DNA of 44,333 nucleotides. Origin: UBA1189 sp045660385. GTDB lineage: Bacteria > Bacteroidota > Bacteroidia > Bacteroidales > Bacteroidaceae. A program made the position numbers and the translations under genes. Of the stretch, positions 24,031 to 31,086 are shown in pieces (position 1 is the first letter of the stretch; each line of letters begins with the position of its first letter). Under the pieces are notes generated by a model. That model saw only the letters and a list, made by a program, of their open reading frames with translations. It was not told where the DNA came from and ran no database searches. The stretch spans positions 1 through 44,333 of the forward strand of contig JAZRDT010000152.1 in the NCBI GenBank assembly GCA_045660385.1, written 5' to 3'.

Positions 24031-25644
24031 GTGAAGACTTTTGAACTTATCGCCAAGACCTTCCAAGGACTGGAAGAGATATTGGCAAAGGAGCTGACCG
24101 AACTGGGTGCTGATGATATCCAGATAGGCCGACGCATGGTATCGTTTACCGGCAACAAGATGATGATGTACCGCGCAAACTTCCACCTGCGCACGGCTAT
24201 CCGTATTCTTAAACCTATCTTGCACTTCAACGCTAAGGATGCCGATGAGATCTACGACATCGTAAAGAATCGTATCAAGTGGGAGGACTATATGGATGTG
24301 AACACAAGTTTCGCTGTCGACTCAGTGGTATATAGCGACGAGTTTCGCCACTCTAAGTTTGTGGCCTACCGTGTGAAGGATGCCATTGCCGACTATTTCC
24401 GCGAGAAGGAGGGCAAGCGCCCCTCGGTGCAGGTGACCAACCCCGACATCACTCTTCACATACACATTGCTCAGGAGCGTTGCACCCTGTCGCTCGACTC
24501 ATCGGGTGAGTCGCTCCACCGCCGCGGCTATCGTCAGGAGGCTGTGGAGGCTCCGCTCAATGAGGTGCTCGCAGCTGGTATGATATTGCAGACGGGATGG
24601 ACCGGTGAGTGCGACTTCATCGACCCCATGTGCGGATCGGGTACATTGCCCATTGAGGCTGCCCTCATTGCACGAAACATCGCTCCTGGTGTGTTCCGTA
24701 AGGAGTTTGCCTTCGAGAAATGGGCCGACTTTGACCAGGAGATGTTTGATGAGATCTATAACGACGACTCTGCTGAGCGCGAGTTTACTCACCATATTTA
24801 TGGTTACGACATCGATTGGAAGGCGGTAAACATTGCCAGCAACAATGTGCGAGCAGCAGGTCTCACCAAGGATATCACCATTGAGCACCGCGATGTGGCC
24901 GACTTTGTAGAGCCCTCCGAGAAGGCGATTATGGTGACCAACCCTCCCTATGGAGAGCGCATCACTACGGACGACCTTTTGGGTCTGTACCGCACCATCG
25001 GTGAGCGCCTGAAGCATGCCTTCAAGGGCAATGATGCTTGGGTGCTGAGCTACCGCAAGGAGTGCTTCGACAAGATCGGCTTGAAGGCTTCGGTCATTAT
25101 CCCCTTCTTTAATGGCGCTTTGCCTTGCGAGTTCCGTAAGTATGAACTCTTTGATGGCAAGTTTAAGGAGTTCCGCGAGAGTGGCGAGGAACTCGATAAG
25201 AGCGAGCGCCCCACAGGCGAGCGTCGCCCCTTGCGTGAGCGTGAGGAGCGTGCTGCACGCACCTTCGGCATGAAGCGCGAAGAGGAGCGTCCGCGCCGTC
25301 GCTTCAACGACGACAACAACCGTCGCTTCAATGATGACAATCGCCGTGGCTTCGGTGACGACCGTCGCCGTATCAACAAGCGTGAGATGGCCGAGCACAA
25401 CGACCGCGAGCGTTACGAGGAGGATACAAACTACAGTAGCCTCTACGAGCGACACCACGAGTTTGCCAAAATGCAGGCTGCCCGCGAGCGCAAGGCTCGT
25501 CCGCAAGGCGACAAGCGCGAATATCGTGGCGGTGACAAGCGTGAGTTCCGCGGCAAGCCTGCTGGCGACAAGCGTGGCCAGCGTGCACAGCGTTTTTCAA
25601 ATAGCAAACCTAATTTCAAACCTCGCAAGCGCAATGAAGATTAA
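24031..25644 (+). CDS. THUMP-domain RNA methyltransferase (RlmL/YpsC-like) with Arg/Gly-rich tail
   Basis: A 537-residue class I SAM-dependent methyltransferase that probably forms m2G in 23S rRNA, as RlmL does. It starts with GTG. An N-terminal ferredoxin-like and THUMP region (about 1-155) is followed by the UPF0020 Rossmann domain with MCGSGTLPIEAALIARNIAPG (SAM binding) and the catalytic TNPPYGER (Asn304 to Tyr307). The first 380 residues are the full family length. The remaining 155 residues are low-complexity, rich in Arg, Asp and Gly, with RRFNDDN repeated and GDKR repeated several times, probably disordered and RNA-binding. The last 11 bases overlap the start of the S9 peptidase gene. 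RlmK (the second half of E. coli RlmKL) is absent from this protein. Confidence 0.92.
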   Translation: MKTFELIAKTFQGLEEILAKELTELGADDIQIGRRMVSFTGNKMMMYRANFHLRTAIRILKPILHFNAKDADEIYDIVKNRIKWEDYMDVNTSFAVDSVVYSDEFRHSKFVAYRVKDAIADYFREKEGKRPSVQVTNPDITLHIHIAQERCTLSLDSSGESLHRRGYRQEAVEAPLNEVLAAGMILQTGWTGECDFIDPMCGSGTLPIEAALIARNIAPGVFRKEFAFEKWADFDQEMFDEIYNDDSAEREFTHHIYGYDIDWKAVNIASNNVRAAGLTKDITIEHRDVADFVEPSEKAIMVTNPPYGERITTDDLLGLYRTIGERLKHAFKGNDAWVLSYRKECFDKIGLKASVIIPFFNGALPCEFRKYELFDGKFKEFRESGEELDKSERPTGERRPLREREERAARTFGMKREEERPRRRFNDDNNRRFNDDNRRGFGDDRRRINKREMAEHNDRERYEEDTNYSSLYERHHEFAKMQAARERKARPQGDKREYRGGDKREFRGKPAGDKRGQRAQRFSNSKPNFKPRKRNED

Positions 25645-27808
25645 GCACATTGCCGGTGTCGTGGCTATAGCGCTATTGACACTTGGTACACCTACTGTGG
25701 CACAGGAGACTACACCGATGAAGGAGTTTACGTTGGAAGATCTGAACTTTGGCGGTACCAACTACCGTAACATGATACCGCAAAGCCGACGTCTCACCTG
25801 GTGGGGCGACCAACTGGTGCACCTCGAAGCCAAGGAGTGCTACTTGGTGGATAAGAAGACGGGTAAGGAAACTGTGCTCTTCACCGTTGACAATGTAAAT
25901 GAATGGACGTACGGAACACCGGATAATGGATTGCGCTCGCTTAGTGGCGTGCGTTTCCCCTATGCCGACCAGCCTTTGGTGCTCTTGAACTATGGCGGCG
26001 AGCGTTGCCTTATCGACTTCGAGCAGAAGAAGCAGGTATGGAGTCAGTGCAGTGCCGATGAACTGCAGGCAAGCAGTTTCAACACCGTATCGCGCCACAC
26101 GGCTTATGTAGGTGGCGACCAGCTCTATTTCCGTCCGGCCGATGGCGGAAAGGACATACAGCTCACTACAGACGGTTCGCGCGAAATTGTGTATGGCCGC
26201 AGTGTGCATCGCGATGAGTTTGGTATTCACAGCGGACTTTTCTGGAGTCCCGATGGTATGCGCCTCGCTTTCTACCGCATGGACCAGAGCATGGTGGCCG
26301 ACTATCCTCAGGTGAACCTTTTTTCTCGCATTGCCGAGCATGCCCCCGATAAGTATCCTATGGCAGGCGAGACATCGCACCAGGTGACCGTGGGTGTGTA
26401 TGACGTGGAAACCAATAAAACCATCTACTTGAAGGCTGGCGACCCTACCGACCGCTACTTCACCAACGTGGCGTGGAGCCCCGATGCGAAGACCATCTAT
26501 ATGCTTGAGCTCAATCGCGACCAGAACGACTGTCGTCTCGTGAGTTACGATGCTGTCACAGGTGACCGTATTGCAGAGTTGTACCGCGAAACCGATGCCA
26601 AGTATGTGGAGCCGCAAAACCCCATACAATTTCTCCCGTGGGATGCAAACAAGTTTATCTTGCAGAGTCAGAAGGATGGTTATAACCACCTCTATCTCCT
26701 CGACAAGACGGGCAAGGAGCTGCGCCAAATCACCAAGGGCGACTGGGTAGTGCTCAGCGTGGAGGGTTTCAATGCCAAGAACAAGAGCGTCATCATCACC
26801 AGCAATGAGTGCAGTCCCATCCAGTGCAATACATGGGAGGTGAACGTTAACACCGGCAAACGCACTCTCCTGGACAATGGCGAAGGTTGGCACACTCCCG
26901 GTTTGAGTGAAAGCGGACGTTACCTTGCAGACAGCTATCAGGCTCCCGAAGTGCCTCGCAACATTGAGATCATTGATGCGAAGACCTTGCGTCGTACGGC
27001 CTACTTCGAATCGCCCAACCCTTGGGAAGGCTACAAGGTGCCCCAGTTCTCATGTGGCACGGTAAAGGCTGCCGATGGTACCACCGATCTCTACTGGCGT
27101 ATGGTGAAGCCTGCTGACTTTGATGAAACGAAGAAATATCCTACGGTAATATATGTATATGGTGGCCCTCATGCACACAACGTAGATGCCCGCTGGAACT
27201 ATGCGAGTCGTTCATGGGAAACCTACATGGCACAGAAGGGATACATTACCTTCATCCTTGACAACCGTGGCAGCGAAAACCGTGGTAAGGAGTTTGAGCA
27301 AGCTACCTTCCGCCAGCTCGGTCAGCAGGAAATGCTCGACCAGATGTGTGGTGTAGCCTACCTCAAGAGTTTGCCCTACGTAGATGCTGACCGCATCGGT
27401 GTGCACGGCTGGAGTTATGGTGGATTCATGACCATCTCGCTTATTACCAACTATCCCGAGGTGTTCAAGGTGGGTGTAGCTGGCGGACCCGTTATCGATT
27501 GGAAGTGGTACGAGGTGATGTATGGCGAGCGTTATATGGATACTCCGCAGGACAACCCCGAGGGCTATGCCAAGTGTTCGCTTCTCCCTATGGCCAAGAA
27601 CCTGAAGGGTAAGTTGCAGATTATTACTGGATACAACGACCCCACTGTGGTACCTCAGCACTGCCTCATGTTTATCGAGGAGTGCATCAAAGCGGGTACG
27701 CAGCCCGATTTCTTCGCTTATCCTGGCGAGGGACACAACATGATGGGACACAAGAGTGTACATCTGCACGAGCGCATTACGCAATATTTTGAAGATTACC
27801 TGAAATAA
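25634..27808 (+). CDS. Secreted S9 peptidase, dipeptidyl peptidase IV type
   Basis: A 724-residue exported serine peptidase that should cleave dipeptides, typically after Pro or Ala, from the N-terminus of peptides. The ATG at 25634 gives a signal peptide, MKIKHIAGVVAIALLTLGTPTVAQ, and overlaps the preceding gene by 11 bases; earlier starts would overlap it by 300. The N-terminal beta-propeller covers about 50-490 (SPDGMRLAFYRMD, SPDAKTIYMLELNRDQND). The alpha/beta-hydrolase domain has GWSYGGF with Ser594, NDPTVVP with Asp669 and EGHNMMGH with His701. Bacteroidota such as Porphyromonas use DPPIV for peptide feeding, so a periplasmic role in peptide uptake is plausible. Co-transcription with the RNA methyltransferase seems likely from the overlap. 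Confidence 0.93.
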   Translation: MKIKHIAGVVAIALLTLGTPTVAQETTPMKEFTLEDLNFGGTNYRNMIPQSRRLTWWGDQLVHLEAKECYLVDKKTGKETVLFTVDNVNEWTYGTPDNGLRSLSGVRFPYADQPLVLLNYGGERCLIDFEQKKQVWSQCSADELQASSFNTVSRHTAYVGGDQLYFRPADGGKDIQLTTDGSREIVYGRSVHRDEFGIHSGLFWSPDGMRLAFYRMDQSMVADYPQVNLFSRIAEHAPDKYPMAGETSHQVTVGVYDVETNKTIYLKAGDPTDRYFTNVAWSPDAKTIYMLELNRDQNDCRLVSYDAVTGDRIAELYRETDAKYVEPQNPIQFLPWDANKFILQSQKDGYNHLYLLDKTGKELRQITKGDWVVLSVEGFNAKNKSVIITSNECSPIQCNTWEVNVNTGKRTLLDNGEGWHTPGLSESGRYLADSYQAPEVPRNIEIIDAKTLRRTAYFESPNPWEGYKVPQFSCGTVKAADGTTDLYWRMVKPADFDETKKYPTVIYVYGGPHAHNVDARWNYASRSWETYMAQKGYITFILDNRGSENRGKEFEQATFRQLGQQEMLDQMCGVAYLKSLPYVDADRIGVHGWSYGGFMTISLITNYPEVFKVGVAGGPVIDWKWYEVMYGERYMDTPQDNPEGYAKCSLLPMAKNLKGKLQIITGYNDPTVVPQHCLMFIEECIKAGTQPDFFAYPGEGHNMMGHKSVHLHERITQYFEDYLK

Positions 27809-27815
27809 AAAAGGA

Positions 27816-27880
27816 TGAGGCCATGCCTCACCCTATAGGAAAATGCATAGGCAGTCTGAAAAGGCTGCCTATGTGTTTTT
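27816..27880 (+). terminator. Terminator after the S9 peptidase gene
   Basis: Two hairpins follow the stop: TGAGGC-CAT-GCCTCA (27816-27830), then CATAGGCAG (27846-27854) with CTGCCTATG (27865-27873) and a T-run. The second reaches the stop codon of the convergent thiE-thiD gene and may serve both strands. Confidence 0.8.
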
Positions 27881-29382
27881 TATAAGTTGTAGAAATGGTT
27901 TACAGGCCCGTGCCCATGTCCGATGTTTTGGTTGGCACCGTGAATGATGGCTTGGTTGATATACTGCTTTGCAGTGCGTGCAGCCTCGGTGAGCGAGAGT
28001 CCCTTGGCCAATTGTGCTGCAAAGGCTGATGACAATGTGCAGCCAGTACCATGCGTGTTGCGGGTGTCTATGCGGCGTGCGCTAAGTTCTACCGTCTCAT
28101 TGGTCTCGCGGTTGTAGAATATGTCGATAAGTTCATCGTCGACGAGGTGTCCGGCCTTGAGCAATACCGACACGCCATACATCTCTGCCAGGCGGCGGGC
28201 TGCGTCGGGCAAATCGCCTTGCTTGCTGAGGGCTTCGCCCAGCAATATCTCGGCTTCGGGGATATTGGGAGTGATGACACGCGCCATGGGCATCAGTTCG
28301 CTCTTCAGCACTTCGATGGCACTGTCTTCAATCAGTTTGTGTCCCGAGGTGGATACCATGACGGGATCGAGTACGACGTTGGTTATGCGATACTTGCGCA
28401 ACATGTGGGCTACACTGTGCACCACCTCAGCCGAGTGCAGCATACCGATCTTGACACTATCGGCGCCAATATCGCTGAGCACGGCTTCTATCTGCCCTTC
28501 AATGATATCAATGGACAATCCCTCGACAGCATTTACGCCGAGTGTGTTTTGCGCCGTAATGGCCGTGATGGCCGATGCGGCAAAACATCCGTTGGCCGAG
28601 ATGCTCTTGATGTCGGCTTGTATGCCTGCTCCACCTCCCGAGTCGCTGCCTGCGATGGTGAGGACTCTTTTTAATTGACAATTGACAGTTGACAATTGAC
28701 AATTATTCTCGATTCTTTCTGGGCATTCTGATACCTCTGAATTCTCGAGATGGTTGTTTCTGATAATGTCTGCTAGCTCTGCAGATGCTTCACGAGGAGA
28801 CTCTGCTGCTACGATGGCCGATACCACGGCTACGCCCTCCACACCCCGGGCGATGACTTCGCCGATGGTGTTGCGGTTCATGCCACCGATGGCTACGCAG
28901 CGGTGCCGCGACTGCTGCATCACCTGCTCTATGCCCTCAAGGCCAAAGGGGGTGAGTGTGTCGGTTTTCGTGGGAGTAGCATATACGGGTGATATGCCAA
29001 TATAGTCTACGTCGAGTTCATTGGCGGCCAACACTTCGTCCATGGTTTCAACGGAGAGACCTATAATTTTTTCCTTGCCAAGCAGAGCGCGGGCAGTCTC
29101 ATAGGGCATATCGCTCTGTCCGATGTGCACGCCATCGGCATCTACGGCAAGGGCAACGTCTATGCGGTCGTTGATGATGAGAGGTATGTCAAGAGGAGTC
29201 AGTGCAGCTTTTAATTCGCGGGCTAATGCTACGAATTCAGCGGTAGAGCACTCCTTCTCGCGGAGCTGAACCATAGTAACACCGCCTGCGGCGGCTTCAC
29301 GCACAATCCATGCCATGTCGCGACCACCCGAAAGAGGGCGGTCGGTGACAAGGTAGAGGGAAAGGTCAAAGGGTATTTTCAT
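27880..29382 (-). CDS. thiED: Bifunctional ThiE-ThiD: thiamin phosphate synthase and HMP(-P) kinase
   Basis: A 500-residue fusion. Residues 1 to about 205 are thiamin phosphate synthase (ThiE), which joins HMP diphosphate and thiazole phosphate: LYLVTDRPL, VQLREKE, IINDRIDVAL, DGVHIGQSD and YIGISPVYATPTK are all characteristic. Residues 239-500 are ThiD, which phosphorylates hydroxymethylpyrimidine twice: RVLTIAGSDSGGGAGIQAD opens the domain and NTHGTGCTLSSAFAA carries the anion hole and catalytic Cys. The linker (about 212-238) contains NCQLSTVNCQL, encoded by a heptanucleotide repeat. The gene starts 24 bases after thiM-tenA and belongs to the same riboswitch-controlled operon. ThiE-ThiD fusions in either order are known elsewhere; the repeat-coded linker is the odd part. 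Confidence 0.95.
   Translation of the reverse strand: MKIPFDLSLYLVTDRPLSGGRDMAWIVREAAAGGVTMVQLREKECSTAEFVALARELKAALTPLDIPLIINDRIDVALAVDADGVHIGQSDMPYETARALLGKEKIIGLSVETMDEVLAANELDVDYIGISPVYATPTKTDTLTPFGLEGIEQVMQQSRHRCVAIGGMNRNTIGEVIARGVEGVAVVSAIVAAESPREASAELADIIRNNHLENSEVSECPERIENNCQLSTVNCQLKRVLTIAGSDSGGGAGIQADIKSISANGCFAASAITAITAQNTLGVNAVEGLSIDIIEGQIEAVLSDIGADSVKIGMLHSAEVVHSVAHMLRKYRITNVVLDPVMVSTSGHKLIEDSAIEVLKSELMPMARVITPNIPEAEILLGEALSKQGDLPDAARRLAEMYGVSVLLKAGHLVDDELIDIFYNRETNETVELSARRIDTRNTHGTGCTLSSAFAAQLAKGLSLTEAARTAKQYINQAIIHGANQNIGHGHGPVNHFYNL
28674..28704 (-). repeat. Heptanucleotide tandem repeat inside thiED
   Basis: On the plus strand four 7-base units, ATTGACA, ATTGACA, GTTGACA, ATTGACA, plus ATT follow one another. 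On the coding (minus) strand they encode NCQLSTVNCQL. Three units make 21 bases, so the peptide repeats every seven residues. The unit also occurs at 23358-23380. Confidence 0.85.
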
Positions 29383-29406
29383 TTTGAATTCTTATAGTTT
29401 TGAATT

Positions 29407-30852
29407 TTACGACTCTTGAAGCCCTATCATGAAGAACTCCAGTTCTAAGGCGCAACCCTCGACGAAGACGCGGCGCATGAGCGCTTGCTTCTCGGGAGAG
29501 CACTCCTTGGCCAAGCGGTCGATGAGTGCTACCACATAGCGTGTAGCTTCGTCCATCTCGGGTGATCCGTAGGTCTGTATCCACTCGCGGTAGGGGTTGT
29601 CGGGGCTAATATGTTGTGCTATGAGGTATTTGCCTACTTCGTTGTATACCCAATAGCAGGGTAGCACGGCAGCCAGCACGAGGGGTACGTCCAGGGTGTC
29701 GGTGTAGTGGCGCAGGAAACGGGTATAGCGCAAGGTAGTAGCAACAGGCATTGCCTCACCCATAATGCCAAACCGTTCGCTCAGCATGGCTTGCATAGCA
29801 TTTTCGCTTTCCATACCCTCCTTTGCGGTAGCACGGAAGAAGTCACCCTCGGTTTTGTCGGTCATCATGTCGGCCACGGCATAGAGGTCGCGTGAGTACT
29901 CCTTGAGGTATATCTTGTCTTGTTGCAGATAGCGTACAAACTGCTCTTGGGGTAGGGTGCCATCCAACATCTTTTGTATGAACTCATACTGCTCGATGCT
30001 ATGCATAATGTCGGCTACGGCTTCGAAGGCCGATTCACTCCATAGAGGAAGCTCTTCGCGTGCACTATTGACACGCGAAGCCAACTCATCGGGGGTGATG
30101 GTGTATAGCGCATCCACGAAGTGGGTGAGCAGTGAACCCGGTGCGGGACATTGTGCTACGGCCAGTTCTCCACATACGCCCATCGCTGCCATGCCGTGAA
30201 GGGCAGCCTCGAAGGCGTCGGGGTTGATGCCGGCAAAGGCGCCTACCATGGATGATGCGGTACATCCCATAGCGGTGACGCGTGTCATCAGGGGCGAGCC
30301 GTTGGTGATGGTCTCGGTGTGTGTGCCGTCGGTGATGTAGTCGGTGGCGCCACTGATGACCACTACGGCTCCTGTGCAGAGGGCGAGCTGCTTGGCCGAC
30401 TCTACAGCATCGTCAGAGCTTTGGCTGCTGTCTACCCCCTTGCTTGTGATGTCGGCATTTACGAGCGCCATAATCTCCGACGCGTTACCACGAATGATGG
30501 TTGGGTGGCACTCACGGATAATCTCCCATGCCGTTTCGGTGCGGTAAGGTGTGGCGCCTGCACCTACGGGGTCGAGTACAATGGGCTTGCCCATGCGATG
30601 TGCCGCACGGCCTGCACGGAGCATGCCTCGTATCCACTCGGCATCGAGCGTACCGATGTTAATCACAAGGGCCGAAGCGATAGCTACCATATCGTCCATC
30701 TCCTCTACGGCGTGAGCCATCACAGGCGATGCACCAATGGCAAGCAGGGCATTGGCCGAAAAATTCATTGCAACATAGTTGGTGATGTTGTGTACCAACG
30801 GACTCTTCTCGCGCAAGAGGGCGAGATCTCTCTTCAGATGTTCTTGTTTCAT
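29407..30852 (-). CDS. Bifunctional ThiM-TenA: hydroxyethylthiazole kinase and thiaminase II
   Basis: A 481-residue fusion of two thiamin salvage enzymes. Residues 1 to about 260 are ThiM, which phosphorylates hydroxyethylthiazole: SPLVHNITNYVAMNFSAN, VLDPVGAGATPYR, RGNASEI and MGCTASSMVGA with Cys197 are hallmarks. Residues from about 268 are TenA, which hydrolyses aminopyrimidine breakdown products of thiamin to HMP: LPCYWVYNEVGKYL carries the catalytic Cys399, and EGCALELEFFMIG near the end the conserved Glu472. The ATG at 30852 is chosen because it starts MKQEHLKRDL, where ThiM normally begins; an upstream start would translate through the TPP riboswitch. It is the first gene of the operon. 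Together with ThiE-ThiD it covers the thiazole and pyrimidine salvage branches. Confidence 0.95.
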   Translation of the reverse strand: MKQEHLKRDLALLREKSPLVHNITNYVAMNFSANALLAIGASPVMAHAVEEMDDMVAIASALVINIGTLDAEWIRGMLRAGRAAHRMGKPIVLDPVGAGATPYRTETAWEIIRECHPTIIRGNASEIMALVNADITSKGVDSSQSSDDAVESAKQLALCTGAVVVISGATDYITDGTHTETITNGSPLMTRVTAMGCTASSMVGAFAGINPDAFEAALHGMAAMGVCGELAVAQCPAPGSLLTHFVDALYTITPDELASRVNSAREELPLWSESAFEAVADIMHSIEQYEFIQKMLDGTLPQEQFVRYLQQDKIYLKEYSRDLYAVADMMTDKTEGDFFRATAKEGMESENAMQAMLSERFGIMGEAMPVATTLRYTRFLRHYTDTLDVPLVLAAVLPCYWVYNEVGKYLIAQHISPDNPYREWIQTYGSPEMDEATRYVVALIDRLAKECSPEKQALMRRVFVEGCALELEFFMIGLQES

Positions 30853-30938
30853 ATTTATTTTCCTCTCTACAATTACGATAGCAGGTTCTAAGGGTATAAT
30901 CTCAGCCTGCCTTTTGGGCAAGCACCCCTAATATTATG
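30850..30938 (-). ncRNA. TPP riboswitch (THI element)
   Basis: On the minus strand the conserved core is clear: AGGGGTGC, the P3 stem CTTGCC-CAAAA-GGCAGG, the T-loop GGCTGAGA, TATACCC (pairing with GGGG), then AGAACCTG and, after a short hairpin, GAGAGGAAAAT. The outer stem CATAATATT (30938-30930) can partly pair with AATAAATATG, which contains the start codon of thiM-tenA. This suggests control of translation start by thiamin diphosphate. The class is certain from the motifs; the mode of control is inferred. Confidence 0.93.
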
Positions 30939-30982
30939 TCTTGATTACCGTGCAAATGGCACTTGTGTCGGTAGTCACGATG

Positions 30983-31011
30983 CAAATGTACGAAAACTTT
31001 CGGATAGACAA
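30983..31011 (-). promoter_or_regulatory. Promoter of the thiamin operon
   Basis: On the minus strand TACATTTG (30990-30983) is a consensus -7 box, with TTG (31011-31009) 18 bases upstream. Transcription would begin shortly before the riboswitch. Confidence 0.6.
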
Positions 31012-31020
31012 CACTATCCG
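31001..31020. promoter_or_regulatory. Inverted repeat between divergent promoters
   Basis: CGGATAG (31001-31007), six bases, CTATCCG (31014-31020): a perfect 7-bp inverted repeat. It covers the -33 region of the thiamin promoter and lies 11 bases before the -33 box of the yfhO promoter. It could be an operator; no regulator gene is nearby. Confidence 0.4.
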
Positions 31021-31030
31021 ACGTAGTTAT

Positions 31031-31061
31031 TTGTAATCTTGATGTAAAATCTGTATTTTTG
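31031..31061 (+). promoter_or_regulatory. Promoter for the YfhO-family gene
   Basis: TTG (31031-31033), 20 bases, then TATTTTTG (31054-31061), consensus TAnnTTTG. The ATG at 31087 follows. Confidence 0.65.
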
Positions 31062-31086
31062 CGCCAATTATTAGTACAAAGCAGAT

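Noticed and set aside
25331..25633. A 100-residue N-terminal extension of the S9 peptidase
   Set aside because: It overlaps the tail of the methyltransferase gene out of frame and would bury the signal peptide that begins at 25634.
25673..26893. A 406-codon open frame antisense to the S9 peptidase
   Set aside because: The sense gene has an intact catalytic triad and propeller; the antisense product has no domain, signal or promoter.
28674..28704. Short tandem repeats as a possible CRISPR array
   Set aside because: Units are 7 bases with no spacers, and no cas gene is present. The same holds for the decamers near 18680 and 19860.
30853..30921. N-terminal extension of ThiM-TenA
   Set aside because: The extra 23 residues would be translated from the TPP riboswitch core; the start at 30852 fits the known ThiM N-terminus.
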